This document shows positions 1-8,293 of a stretch of 35,834 nt of DNA, one piece after another. Source of the DNA: an uncultured Adlercreutzia sp. (GTDB taxonomy: Bacteria > Actinomycetota > Coriobacteriia > Coriobacteriales > Eggerthellaceae); NCBI GenBank assembly GCA_902478715.1, contig CABSMC010000021.1, positions 1 through 35,834 on the forward strand. The letters run 5' to 3'. Numbering within the stretch: the stretch's first letter is position 1; each line of letters starts with the position of its first letter. A program made the translations under genes and the position numbers. The notes under the pieces were generated by a model. It had not been told where the DNA came from. It saw only the letters and a program-made list of their open reading frames with translations, and ran no database searches.

Positions 1-63
1 GAGCAGGCCGCGGGTGACGCCGCCGAGAGGGCCGAGAAGGCCGCCGATGAAGTTACCGCGTAG
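1..63 (+). CDS. C-terminal end of an unidentified protein (partial)
   Basis: The first 20 codons are open in frame 1 and end at TAG 61-63. The visible tail is Ala/Glu-rich and probably helical (AAERAEKAADEV). The start lies outside the window, so no family can be named. The coding style fits the high-GC neighbours. It runs in the same direction as metK, but a promoter-like sequence and a riboswitch lie between them, so the two are probably transcribed separately. Confidence 0.45.
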   Translation, partial: EQAAGDAAERAEKAADEVTA

Positions 64-77
64 GCCGACTCCTCCCC

Positions 78-106
78 TTGCGCCCGCTCCTTCGAACCGT
101 TAGCAT
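78..106 (+). promoter_or_regulatory. candidate sigma-70-type promoter of metK
   Basis: TTGCGC at 78-83 and TAGCAT at 101-106 are separated by exactly 17 bases. A start near 112-114 would put the whole riboswitch in the metK leader. Only the position supports it; the -10 is two changes from consensus. Confidence 0.35.
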
Positions 107-143
107 ACTTGATCGCGCGCCCGCACCGGACGCGCGATCTGCA

Positions 144-249
144 TTATCCAGAGTCGGGGTAGAGAGTTGGCTCGATGATCCCGACACCAACCTGACGCGT
201 CCCTCACCTGAGCGCCAAGGTGGTCCGGCCAACACCGATAAGAGAGGAC
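144..249 (+). promoter_or_regulatory. SAM-clan riboswitch (SAM-I/SAM-IV-like) in the metK leader
   Basis: P1 is TTATC (144-148) with GATAA (237-241). The conserved core follows: AGAG after P1, a P2 stem GTCGGG/CCCGAC (153-158/180-185), and kink-turn words AGAGA and GATGA inside it. P3 is ACC/GGT (186-188/222-224), CCT/AGG (191-193/218-220) and CGC/GCG (196-198/212-214). The P2 loop GTTGG (166-170) can form the usual pseudoknot with CCAAC (229-233). Only about 12 bases separate P3 from P1, so the P4 stem of classical SAM-I is absent, as in SAM-IV and the SAM-I/IV variant. The P3 loop GTCC (199-202) can pair with GGAC (246-249), which overlaps the metK Shine-Dalgarno. This suggests SAM-dependent blocking of translation. 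The identification comes from reading conserved words; no covariance search was run. Confidence 0.8.
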
Positions 250-253
250 TCTT

Positions 254-1522
254 ATGGCTGAAAAGCACTCATCGTACCTGTTCACGTCCGAATCCGTCAC
301 GGAAGGACACCCGGACAAGATCTGCGATCAGATTTCCGACGCCATTCTGGACGCCATCCTGGCCAAGGAGATCGCCCTGGCCGAGGAGGGCTACATTGCA
401 CCCGACGGCAACCCGGCCGACCCGGCGAAGATGCGCTGCGCCTGCGAGACGCTCGTCACCACGGGCACCGTCTTCGTTACCGGCGAGATTCGCACCCAGG
501 CCTACGTGGACGTGCAGTCCATCGCGCGCGACGTGGTGTGCTCCATCGGCTACGACCGCGCGAAGTACGGCTTCGACGGCAACACCTGCGCCGTCATGAG
601 CTCCATCCACGAGCAGTCCTCCGACATTGCCCAGGGCGTGGACGAGTCCTTCGAGGCCCAGCGCGACGAGGCGGCCGCGGCCGACCCCTACGAGACGATT
701 GGCGCGGGCGACCAGGGCATGATGTTCGGCTATGCCTGCAACGAGACGAGCACGCTCATGCCCATGCCCATTTACCTGGCCCATCGCCTCTCCGAGCGCC
801 TGACCGAGGTGCGCAAGAACGGCACACTGGAGTTTCTGCGCCCCGACGGCAAGACCCAGGTGTCCGTGCGCTACATCGACGGGGCGCCCACGGCGGTAGA
901 GAAGGTGGTCGTGTCCACCCAGCATTCCGAGGACATCGAACAGGACGCGCTGCGCGAGGCCGTCATCGAGACGGTCATCCGCCCGGTGTTCGAGGCCGAA
1001 GGGGTGGCGCTCGCCGACGACTGCGAGATCTACGTGAACCCCACGGGCCGCTTCGTCATCGGCGGCCCCATGGGCGACGCCGGTCTCACCGGCCGCAAGA
1101 TCATCGTGGACACCTACGGCGGCATGGGACGCCACGGCGGCGGGGCATTCTCCGGCAAGGACTGCACCAAGGTGGATCGCTCGGCGGCCTACGCGGCGCG
1201 CTGGGTGGCCAAAAACGTCGTGGCCGCGGGACTGGCCGACCGCTGCGAGGTGCAGATCGCCTATGCCATCGGCGTGGCGAAGCCGGTGAGCGTCATGGTG
1301 GAGACCTTCGGCACGAACCATGTCCCGGAAGAGGATATCGAGCGCGCCGTGTCCGAGGTGTTCGACCTGCGCCCCGGCGCCATCATCGACGAGCTGGACT
1401 TGCGCCGGCCCATCTACCAGAAAACGGCCGCCTATGGCCACTTCGGCCGCGAGCTGCCCGAGTTCACCTGGGAGAAGACCGACCGCGTCGACGCCCTGCG
1501 GGCGGCCTGCGGGGTCGAGTAA
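254..1522 (+). CDS. metK: S-adenosylmethionine synthetase
   Basis: MetK makes S-adenosylmethionine from methionine and ATP in the cytoplasm, supplying methyl groups for the cell. The 422-residue product has the N-terminal HPDK motif (about 19-22) and GAGDQG (about 150-155), typical of the substrate pocket. It also has the Gly-rich GGGAFSGKD segment (about 296-305) that binds the phosphates. It is slightly longer than the usual 380-400 residues, through small insertions rather than an extra domain. ATG at 254 follows the ribosome site GAGAGGA (242-248), which is also the 3' edge of the SAM riboswitch. Feedback control by its own product is therefore likely. The gene stands alone and ends before a bidirectional terminator. 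Confidence 0.97.
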   Translation: MAEKHSSYLFTSESVTEGHPDKICDQISDAILDAILAKEIALAEEGYIAPDGNPADPAKMRCACETLVTTGTVFVTGEIRTQAYVDVQSIARDVVCSIGYDRAKYGFDGNTCAVMSSIHEQSSDIAQGVDESFEAQRDEAAAADPYETIGAGDQGMMFGYACNETSTLMPMPIYLAHRLSERLTEVRKNGTLEFLRPDGKTQVSVRYIDGAPTAVEKVVVSTQHSEDIEQDALREAVIETVIRPVFEAEGVALADDCEIYVNPTGRFVIGGPMGDAGLTGRKIIVDTYGGMGRHGGGAFSGKDCTKVDRSAAYAARWVAKNVVAAGLADRCEVQIAYAIGVAKPVSVMVETFGTNHVPEEDIERAVSEVFDLRPGAIIDELDLRRPIYQKTAAYGHFGRELPEFTWEKTDRVDALRAACGVE

Positions 1523-1550
1523 CCCGGTTGCGACTCTTCTGGCGAGGAAA

Positions 1551-1590
1551 CACGGGGCATTCTGATTCGCTCAGACAGTCCTCGCTGGCC
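1551..1590 (+). repeat. dispersed repeat fragment (CAGACAGTCCTCGCT family)
   Basis: CACGGGGCAT at 1551-1560 is followed by CGCTCAGACAGTCCTCGCT at 1568-1586. The same words in the same order are found on the opposite strand of the hairpin element at 22436-22539. The core CAGTCCTCGCTTT is also inside the palindrome within mfd (from 13737). It lies directly after metK and before another palindromic element. Confidence 0.5.
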
Positions 1591-1597
1591 ACCCCTT

Positions 1598-1680
1598 CCG
1601 TAGGGGGCGACCTTGGTCGCCCCTCTCAACCCGGGAATGCCATTCCGCTCTAAAGGGCTGACCAAGGTCAGCCCCTACGG
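1598..1680. repeat. composite palindromic element, copy 1
   Basis: The ends CCGTAGGGG (1598-1606) and CCCCTACGG (1672-1680) are perfect inverted repeats. Inside are two further palindromes: GGGCGACCTTGGTCGCCC near 1605-1622 and GGGCTGACCAAGGTCAGCCC at 1655-1674. A related copy with the same internal spacing (about 48 bases between inner units) is at 33633-33703. No ORF fits it. The layout is that of a small non-autonomous or REP-like element. Confidence 0.6.
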
Positions 1681-1712
1681 ATCGTCCAGCAAGACTCCCT
1701 CTTTCATAATTG

Positions 1713-1738
1713 AAAAGGGCCCCGGTTGGGGCCCTTTT
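1713..1738. terminator. bidirectional rho-independent terminator
   Basis: AAAAGGGCCCC (1713-1723) and GGGGCCCTTTT (1728-1738) form a perfect 11-bp stem with a 4-base loop. The stem ends in A-tract and T-tract, so it can act on either strand. It sits between convergent metK and the thioesterase operon. Confidence 0.85.
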
Positions 1739-1759
1739 GCTGTCTCGAATCGCGTGGCG

Positions 1760-2176
1760 CTACTCGCTCTCTCGGAAGACCGTGGCGGCGACCCTCGCTA
1801 TGCGGCGGCCCGTGTCGTCGGTGACGTCGGTGGTGTAGAAGCCGAGGCGGCGGCCGGACTTGTCCGCGGTGCACGTGGCGATGAGGCGGGTGCCCTTCGA
1901 GGCGCTGAGATATTCGATGGTGCTCGATACCGACACGCTCGGGTTCCCGCCGGTATTGCCGGCAATGGCCAAGGCGAAATCGGCCAAAGTGAAGATGGCG
2001 CCGCCCATGACGTTGCCCAGCGCGTTGCGGTGGTGGTTCTGGATGTCCAGCTCGCACACGGCATGATCGCGCGATCCTTCCACGATGCGACAGCCCGCGT
2101 GCTCGGCGAACCGGTCGTGACCGAAGAAGTCGTTCAGCTCATCGAGGGTCGGATAGTCGCTCAACTGCTTCGCCAT
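1760..2176 (-). CDS. PaaI-type hotdog-fold thioesterase
   Basis: This 138-residue protein matches single-domain PaaI/4HBT acyl-CoA thioesterases. The strongest segment is residues 48-67, HHRNALGNVMGGAIFTLADF, with the Asn/Gly-Gly pattern at the start of the central hotdog helix. A GTRLIATC strand pattern follows. Such enzymes hydrolyse acyl- or aryl-CoA esters in the cytosol; the substrate cannot be read from sequence. The ATG at 2176 lies 4 bases after the upstream gene's stop, and its likely ribosome site (AGGA) overlaps that stop. It is the last gene of the gltX operon and ends before the shared terminator. Functional linkage to its neighbours is not evident. Confidence 0.85.
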   Translation of the reverse strand: MAKQLSDYPTLDELNDFFGHDRFAEHAGCRIVEGSRDHAVCELDIQNHHRNALGNVMGGAIFTLADFALAIAGNTGGNPSVSVSSTIEYLSASKGTRLIATCTADKSGRRLGFYTTDVTDDTGRRIARVAATVFRESE

Positions 2177-2180
2177 CTTC

Positions 2181-3470
2181 CTACCCCTGTGCGACGGGGG
2201 TGGCGGTGGCGGCGAAGAGTTCCAAGTACTGGCCGTTGCTGACCGTCACTGTCTGCTCGCCGCCGGGAATGACGTACTTGGTGTCCACAATGGAGTCGTC
2301 ATCGAAGTCGAGGTTCTTCATGACGAAGGCCGCCGAGTCCTCGTCGGTCTCGCCCTCGCCCACCGTGGCCGCGGTGATGGTGTAGCTGCCCGCGGGGATA
2401 TCGATGCCCACACGGTAGCAGCCGTTGGTATAGGGCGCCGTCGGGTTAGTGGAGGTGGAAGAAGCCGGGTACATGGTCGCCTCGTCGCCGGGATCGAACA
2501 CGATGAGGTCTCCTTCGTCCAGGTCAACGAAGTAGTTGCCGAAGTACTGCACGGAGTCATCGAGGCTGTAGCGGCCGTCGTCCCCGTCGAACACGTAGTA
2601 GTGGGAGAGCTTCTCGTTGGAGCCTTCCAAATAATACAGGCCGGCGGGAATCTGACCCTGGGGTCCTACGGTGTAGAAGCCCTTGGCACAAACATCGCCC
2701 TCGCCCGGCTCGCCCGCCGCGACGCCGTCGGCCTCGAACACCGAGGCGATCTCGTCGAGGGTGAAGCCGCCGTAGGGCGAGGCGTCCTCGTCGGTACCGT
2801 AGCTGTCCTCGGGAGCCCACATGTCGGTGTCGCCGAAGTCGTAATCGTAATTGTAGTCATAACCGTCATCGTAGCTGTTGTAGCTGTCGTAGCTGCTGTC
2901 GTAGTCGGCCAGGGCCATGATACCCACGCAGCTGGCACAGCCGCCCATGCCGATGACGAGGCCCACGGCCAGTCCCAGCAAAAACCACGGCCAGCGGCGC
3001 TTCTGATTGGGATTGGGCGGCTCGTAGCCCGGATAGATGTTCTGCGCGGGCGCCGGGGGCACCGGGGGCTGATTGCCCGCGCCGTAGGTGCCATAGCCTG
3101 CGGCATCGTAGGGCGCGTAGGTCGGCTGCTGGGCCGCGGCCTGAGCGTAGGAGGCGTAGGGCTGCCCAGCGCCGGCGGCCTGCCCATAAGGAGCGTAGGG
3201 CTGCTGAGCGGGCTGTGCCGCAGCGGCGTCGTAGTAGGGCTGCGTCGGCGCCGTCGCCGCAGACGCCGGCCGCGCGACCTCGGGGGACACCGCTGCGGGC
3301 GCAGGCGCGGCCTCGGGCTGGGGCGCCGATGTCCCGAAGGCGGCAAAGGGGTTCTCTGGCGCGGCCTCAGGCTGGGGCGCCGGCTGTTGGGGCACGGCCT
3401 CGGGCTGGGGTGCCGGCTGCTGGGGCTCCGGCGCGCCGGAAGCGCTCGGGGTGTTGCTATTCTCGTCCAT
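2181..3470 (-). CDS. single-pass membrane protein with Pro/Ala/Gln-rich N-terminus and paired IPAG modules
   Basis: The protein has 429 residues and no family name I can give. Residues 1-156 are a disordered Pro/Ala/Gln/Tyr-rich tract with QPEAAP and QPYAPY-like repeats. KRRW (157-160) precedes one membrane helix (about 161-187). A Tyr/Asp-rich segment follows (about 189-212). The C-terminal half carries two related modules: GFYTVGPQGQIPAGLYYLEG (about 258-277) and GCYRVGIDIPAGSYTITA (about 349-366). These resemble small beta modules in actinobacterial envelope proteins. The basic residues before the helix suggest the Pro-rich part is cytoplasmic and the IPAG part outside; this is an inference. 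It is co-transcribed between gltX and the thioesterase, with AAAGGT before its ATG. Confidence 0.8.
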   Translation of the reverse strand: MDENSNTPSASGAPEPQQPAPQPEAVPQQPAPQPEAAPENPFAAFGTSAPQPEAAPAPAAVSPEVARPASAATAPTQPYYDAAAAQPAQQPYAPYGQAAGAGQPYASYAQAAAQQPTYAPYDAAGYGTYGAGNQPPVPPAPAQNIYPGYEPPNPNQKRRWPWFLLGLAVGLVIGMGGCASCVGIMALADYDSSYDSYNSYDDGYDYNYDYDFGDTDMWAPEDSYGTDEDASPYGGFTLDEIASVFEADGVAAGEPGEGDVCAKGFYTVGPQGQIPAGLYYLEGSNEKLSHYYVFDGDDGRYSLDDSVQYFGNYFVDLDEGDLIVFDPGDEATMYPASSTSTNPTAPYTNGCYRVGIDIPAGSYTITAATVGEGETDEDSAAFVMKNLDFDDDSIVDTKYVIPGGEQTVTVSNGQYLELFAATATPVAQG

Positions 3471-3500
3471 GGTCTTCGACCTTTCTGGTTTGCGCGCCCG

Positions 3501-5123
3501 CTAGTTGGCGCGCTCGCTGAACACGGTTTCGGTGACGCCGTCGATGCGAGCGACGATGTCGGCGGGATCCATCAGCATCATGGCCTCGAACAAAGGCGGC
3601 GACACCATGTTGCCGCACACGGCCACGCGCAAGGGCTGGAACAAGAGCTTCGGCTTGAGCCCCGCCTGCTCGCCGGCGGCGCGGCAGAGCTCCTCGAGCG
3701 CCTCGGCGTCCCACGGGTTGTCGTCGTCGGCGAGAATGCCGCGGCAGATGGCGAGCGCCTCATCGGCCCGTGCGCCCTCCTTCAGCAGCACCTTCTGGAC
3801 GCTCTTCTCGTCAAGCACCACCGAGTCGCCCCAGAACAGAAACGCCAGCTTGGCGGGAATCTCGTCCAGGTGCGCCAGGCGCTCGGCGACAAGCGGGTAC
3901 ATGGCCTCGTAGAACTCGTGGTCGTCGTCCACATCGGCCAGGCACGCCTCCCAGGTGTCGGCGTCCACATCGGCGCCGGGAAGACGCAGCTCGCGGGCGG
4001 CCGCCTCCGCCTCCTCCTTGGTGGGCGTGGGCGCGATAGTGATGCCGTCGGGCACGTTCGACCCGTCCAGGTTGGTCTGGGCGAGCCAGGGCTTGGCGGC
4101 ATCGACCCAGGCGGCAGCGCCCATGTCGCGGATATAGACGCCGTTCATCCAGTCGAGCTTCTTCTCGTCGAAGATGGAGTGCTTCTTCGTGATGCGGTCG
4201 AGCGAGAAGGCGCGGCACAGCTCCGCCGGCGGGATGATGGTGGTCTCGCCGTCGAGCGACCAGCCGAGCAGTGCGAGGAAGTTCACGAGAGCGTCGGGCA
4301 GATACCCCCGGTCGCGGTACTCTTCGACATTGGTGGCGCCATGGCGCTTCGAGAGCTTCTTGCCGTCGGGGCCCAAGATCATGGACAGGTGCGCGAACAG
4401 CGGCACCTCGGCGCCGAGGGCCTCGTAGATGAGCACCTGGCGCGGGGTGTTGGAGAGGTGATCGTCACCGCGGATGACGTGGGTGATGGCCATGTTCACG
4501 TCGTCGCAGACCACAGCGAAGTTGTAGGTGAACGTGCCGTCGGTGCGGCGCAGGATCATGTCGTCCATCACATCGATGGGGAAGCTCATGTCGCCGTAGA
4601 CGGCATCTTTGAACGTGACCGGACCGTGGTCGTCGGGCACTTTCAGGCGCCAGACATGGGGCTCGCCGGCAGCGATGCGCGCGGCGGCCTCGTCGGCCGG
4701 AATGGCGCGGCAGGTGCGGTCGTAGCCCGCGTAACCCCCCTCGGTTTTCTCGGCGGCCTCGCGCTTGGCGTCCAGCTCCTCCTTGGTGCAGAAGCACGGG
4801 TAGGCGGCGCCGGCGTCGATGAGCTTCTGCAGCGCTGCCTCGTACGTGTCGGTGCGCTGGGTCTGGAAGTAGGGGCCGCAAGGTCCGCCCACCTCCGGGC
4901 CCTCGTCCCAATCGAGGCCCATCCACTTCAGCGCGCGCAGAATGATCTGGGTGTTTTCCTCGGTGGAACGCTCCGGGTCGGTGTCCTCGATGCGCAGCAC
5001 GAAGGTGCCCCCGGTAGCCCGGGCGAAGGCCCAGTTGTAGATGGCGGTGCGAGCGCCGCCGATGTGCAGCTTGCCGGTGGGAGAAGGCGCGAAGCGGACG
5101 CGCACGGGCTTGGTCGTGGTCAT
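3501..5123 (-). CDS. gltX: glutamyl-tRNA synthetase
   Basis: GltX charges tRNA-Glu with glutamate in the cytoplasm. The 540-residue protein is a class I synthetase. The HIGH-type motif is PSPTGKLHIGG (residues 13-23) and the KMSKS-type motif is KKLSKRHG (about 253-260). The C-terminal helical anticodon-binding region is complete to FSERAN at the end. In bacteria without GlnRS the enzyme may also mischarge tRNA-Gln; that cannot be judged here. It is the first gene of a leftward operon with the membrane protein (30-base gap) and the thioesterase. An extended -10 lies about 45 bases upstream of its ATG. Confidence 0.96.
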   Translation of the reverse strand: MTTTKPVRVRFAPSPTGKLHIGGARTAIYNWAFARATGGTFVLRIEDTDPERSTEENTQIILRALKWMGLDWDEGPEVGGPCGPYFQTQRTDTYEAALQKLIDAGAAYPCFCTKEELDAKREAAEKTEGGYAGYDRTCRAIPADEAAARIAAGEPHVWRLKVPDDHGPVTFKDAVYGDMSFPIDVMDDMILRRTDGTFTYNFAVVCDDVNMAITHVIRGDDHLSNTPRQVLIYEALGAEVPLFAHLSMILGPDGKKLSKRHGATNVEEYRDRGYLPDALVNFLALLGWSLDGETTIIPPAELCRAFSLDRITKKHSIFDEKKLDWMNGVYIRDMGAAAWVDAAKPWLAQTNLDGSNVPDGITIAPTPTKEEAEAAARELRLPGADVDADTWEACLADVDDDHEFYEAMYPLVAERLAHLDEIPAKLAFLFWGDSVVLDEKSVQKVLLKEGARADEALAICRGILADDDNPWDAEALEELCRAAGEQAGLKPKLLFQPLRVAVCGNMVSPPLFEAMMLMDPADIVARIDGVTETVFSERAN

Positions 5124-5165
5124 GGGTTTCCTTCAGTCCTCGGGGTCGATTCAGGTAATAGCGCC

Positions 5166-5174
5166 AGTATAGCA
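5166..5174 (-). promoter_or_regulatory. extended -10 of the gltX promoter (candidate)
   Basis: On the minus strand TGCTATACT reads as an extended -10 (TG-n-TATACT; hexamer at 5166-5171). No good -35 stands 17 bases upstream, which is usual for extended -10 promoters. It lies about 45 bases before the gltX start. Confidence 0.4.
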
Positions 5175-5445
5175 CGGGGGCTGAGCCATCATTCATTGAC
5201 CACATCCGACTCGGCGACGGTTCGGTACAGGGCTCGTGTCCGCAGCGCAACGGAGCCGTGACGCTCCGTGACAGTTCGGCGGTGGGGCCGTATCGGTTGG
5301 ACAGCAGCCCTAAGGCGACACCGGAGCGGGCCTAGACTGAAGGAGCTATGGGAGGGGCTTCGGCTTCGCACGGGCGCATGCGAAGGACGCGCCGGCTATG
5401 CCCCGTTCCACACGTTCCCACGACGCCGTAAGAGAGGAAATCGTC
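5175..5445. other. divergent intergenic region between gltX and the GLUG protein gene
   Basis: The 322-base gap between the two starts holds the gltX promoter candidate and the ribosome site AGAGAGGA (5431-5438) of the rightward gene. An in-frame ATG at 5398 would extend that gene by 16 residues but lacks a comparable ribosome site. I see no convincing rightward promoter, RNA or repeat. Confidence 0.4.
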
Positions 5446-7734
5446 ATGGCCCCGTACCGTTCCGTACATGCCTTCACCGTCCGCTTCTTTCCGCACTCGT
5501 CGGTGTCCCTCCGCTGGGTTGTTGCCGCGTTCGCCCTTCTCGCCGCTCTCTGCTGGGCGTCCCCGGCCTGGGCCGTGGACAGCGCTGTCTTTGCCTCGGG
5601 CGCGGGCACCGAGGCCGACCCCTACCTCATCGAGAATGCAAGTCAGCTAGCGGCCTTCCGCGATGCCGTGAACGCAGGCGACGACTATGACGGCAAATAC
5701 GTGGCCCTCGGCGCCGACGTGGATCTCGAGGGCGCCGAGTGGACGCCCATCGGCGCCGGCACGCGCAAGAGCAGCGGCATCGCCGAGGGCAGCACACCTT
5801 TCGCTGGCACCTTCGACGGCGCGGGCCACACCGTGAGCGGCCTGAAGATCACTTCGACCCAGGGCGCCGACTACGCCATCGGACTCTTCGGCATTCTGGA
5901 CGGGGCCACCGCGAAGAACCTCACCGTGGCCGACGCGAAGATCGCCGTGCCTCAAAGCGAGCTGGCGGGCATCCTCTGCGGCATGTTGGCGAACGATTCC
6001 ACTGTATCCGGCGTAAGCGTCTCCGGATCCGTTTCCGGCAAGGCGGGCGTGGGCGGCATCGCGGGGCGCATGACGCTATCCGGCGCCATCGAGAACTGCG
6101 AGAACAGCGCCTCGGTCACCGCCGCGGGCGGCGTGGGCAACGCCGGCGGGATCGTAGGCGCCGCCTACTACACCACCCCCACCGGCCGCATGGCCATCAC
6201 CGGATGCCGCAACAGCGGAAGCATTTCCGGCACCGACTGCATCGGCGGCATCGCCGGCCTCAGCGCAGCCTTCGTGTCGAATTGCGAGAACAGCGGCGCC
6301 ATTGCCGGCACGAGCTACTCCGTCGGCGGCATCGTCGGCGAGCAGAAGAACTACGGCGCCGTGAGCGATTGCGCCAATTCCGGGGCGGTTTCCACAAGCA
6401 ACGCCGGCGCCTACGGCATCGGGGGCATCGTGGGATGGGCCCGCTACGACGGCGCAGCGCCCGCCTACGCCGCCAGCGCGCCCATCACGGTGACCAGCTG
6501 CGCCAACAGCGCCTCCGTGCAAGGCGGCAGCTGCGCCGGCGGCATCGTCGGCACGTTCTACAACGCGGGCACTGTAAGCGGGAGCACCAATACGGCCGCG
6601 TCCATCACCAGCTCGAATTTCGCCGGGGGCATCGTGGGCAACCTGCAGAACGCCGACATCTCGTCGCTGCCCTCCACAGTACCCGAGGGCATCCTCGTGG
6701 AGAACAACGTGAGCACCACCCCGCTCGATGCCATCACGGCTCCCTTGAAGGGCCCCTACGCCTATAACAACACGCCGAGCGATTTCACCGTGCGTGACAA
6801 CGGGAGCACCTGGGTGGCCCAGGCCGGAGCGACGCGCTATGCCACGCTCGCGGGCGCCTTCGCAACGGCCCCTGATCACAGCACCATCAAACTAGTCAGC
6901 AGCGTGAGCAACCAGCCGACCCTCTCCATTTCCGACGGGCGCGAGCTCACGCTGGATCTGGCCGGCTTCAACCTCTTCTTCGCCACGGACGGCGGTCTGT
7001 CCCTTCAGGATGGAGCCCTGACGGTAACCGGACAGGGCGACGTGGCGACCGCCGAGGGAGCCGACGGCAAACCCGAGCCTTTAGCCACCGTGAGCGGCAC
7101 GGGGTCGCTCGCGCTTAAGGGCGGCAGCTACAACCAGGACGTTGCGCCCTATGTGGCCGATTCCTACGCCGAGTTCGTCCCCGCCGACGCTCACGCGACG
7201 GCCCCCTTTTCCGTCGTACCCGCCTCAACGGCCAAGCACGACGCCCGCGCAGCCGTGCACGATGGGGCCAAGACCGTTTACTACGGCGATGCCGACGCAG
7301 CCCGGGCGGCAGCAATGGCCGCTCCCGGCGCCACCGTGGAGGAGCTGAACGCCCCGAGCACGCCATCGGGCAACGAGGGCGACGAGGGCAACCCGAGCGA
7401 CGGACAGACGGGAACGGCAAACGACGGGCAGCCGAGCGGAGACGCCAACGCGAATGCCGGGGACAAGACAGATGGCAGCACCGCAGCCGACGACCAGACC
7501 GACGACAACGGGACGAAGGACTCAGGCAAAGATGACGCCTCGAAGCCGACAGCCAAACCCAGCACGACGTCCGGCACGCATGGTTACCACCGTAGCTCGA
7601 CCGCCTACCGCGGCGTTCCGCAGACCGGCGACGCGGCCACCGATGCGCTATTGGCCGTGGGGGCCCTGGCCATCGTCTCAGGCGGCGCCGCAGCCCTCGC
7701 CCGCGCCCGCGTGAAGCGCTCCCGGGCCAAGTAG
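5446..7734 (+). CDS. sortase-anchored GLUG-repeat surface protein
   Basis: The 762-residue protein starts at ATG 5446, 7 bases after AGAGAGGA, and opens with a long signal peptide ending near SPAWA. The early mature part (GTEADPYLIENASQLAAF) and FAGTFDGAGHTVSGLKI are typical of GLUG-containing extracellular beta-helix proteins. Five related units with C-x-NSG/NSA followed by GGI(A/V)G lie at about residues 216-375. After a second beta-rich region comes an acidic, Gly/Asp/Thr-rich spacer (about 640-715). VPQTG (724-728), a hydrophobic stretch and a basic tail (ARVKRSRAK) form a cell-wall sorting signal in which V replaces the usual L. The likely role is adhesion or wall-surface display; the ligand is unknown. 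No sortase gene is in the window. Confidence 0.85.
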   Translation: MAPYRSVHAFTVRFFPHSSVSLRWVVAAFALLAALCWASPAWAVDSAVFASGAGTEADPYLIENASQLAAFRDAVNAGDDYDGKYVALGADVDLEGAEWTPIGAGTRKSSGIAEGSTPFAGTFDGAGHTVSGLKITSTQGADYAIGLFGILDGATAKNLTVADAKIAVPQSELAGILCGMLANDSTVSGVSVSGSVSGKAGVGGIAGRMTLSGAIENCENSASVTAAGGVGNAGGIVGAAYYTTPTGRMAITGCRNSGSISGTDCIGGIAGLSAAFVSNCENSGAIAGTSYSVGGIVGEQKNYGAVSDCANSGAVSTSNAGAYGIGGIVGWARYDGAAPAYAASAPITVTSCANSASVQGGSCAGGIVGTFYNAGTVSGSTNTAASITSSNFAGGIVGNLQNADISSLPSTVPEGILVENNVSTTPLDAITAPLKGPYAYNNTPSDFTVRDNGSTWVAQAGATRYATLAGAFATAPDHSTIKLVSSVSNQPTLSISDGRELTLDLAGFNLFFATDGGLSLQDGALTVTGQGDVATAEGADGKPEPLATVSGTGSLALKGGSYNQDVAPYVADSYAEFVPADAHATAPFSVVPASTAKHDARAAVHDGAKTVYYGDADAARAAAMAAPGATVEELNAPSTPSGNEGDEGNPSDGQTGTANDGQPSGDANANAGDKTDGSTAADDQTDDNGTKDSGKDDASKPTAKPSTTSGTHGYHRSSTAYRGVPQTGDAATDALLAVGALAIVSGGAAALARARVKRSRAK

Positions 7735-7822
7735 CGTAGCTCGGCATCGCCCGCACCGTAAGCCGCAATCGCCGTGGCTCCTCTTTACCTGAGAGTGCAC
7801 ATCGAGGCCGTCGCCCTGACCA

Positions 7823-8275
7823 CTACCTCCTTGTCGGCCTCCCCACGGAAACGGGCAACTCCCGCAGGGCCTCCATTACCTCAGCGGCGGCTTCCTCGGC
7901 TTGCAATTGCCGGGGCATGTCGAGGCCCGCGCGCTCGAAGGCCTCGGCCAGCGCGGCAGCGTAGTCGCGCTTGCGGGCATCGTTGAGCGCCTTCCACGGA
8001 ATGCCCTTGAACCAGGCCGCCACCTCCCCGTTGAAGGGCACGCGCCCTTGCAGCATAAGCGCCATGATGACTGGATACCCCGCGTAGCCCTGCCAGAACG
8101 TCGCGTTGTCGTTTGAGCGATAGCGCCCCTCGTCCTCATCGTCCCAGGTTACCCGGTACTCCTTCGACCCGTCCGACGACCGCACAACAAGCGCCTTCGG
8201 GCTCAAATCATAGCGATCGTCGGCCAGCGCAGTCCACGCCTCGTACACTTTCTCAATCGGCGGCAATTTTTCCAT
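7823..8275 (-). CDS. hypothetical protein
   Basis: I chose ATG 8275 because AAGGAGTG sits at the right distance before it. An upstream GTG at 8293 lies within or before that ribosome site. The 150-residue product is soluble, without signal or membrane helix. The first half is rich in acidic residues (TWDDEDEGRYRSND), and the second half is helical and Ala/Glu-rich. A central WQGYAGYPVIMALMLQG segment looks like the core. I do not recognise the family. It converges with the GLUG gene; no terminator is obvious in the 88 bases between them. Confidence 0.65.
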   Translation of the reverse strand: MEKLPPIEKVYEAWTALADDRYDLSPKALVVRSSDGSKEYRVTWDDEDEGRYRSNDNATFWQGYAGYPVIMALMLQGRVPFNGEVAAWFKGIPWKALNDARKRDYAAALAEAFERAGLDMPRQLQAEEAAAEVMEALRELPVSVGRPTRR

Positions 8276-8293
8276 TAGACACTCCTTTATCAC

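Noticed and set aside
2601..5261. Very long plus-strand open frame opposite the membrane protein gene and gltX
   Set aside because: It is antisense to gltX and its neighbour, has His/Gly/Arg/Leu-rich composition typical of a high-GC shadow frame, and shows no domain.
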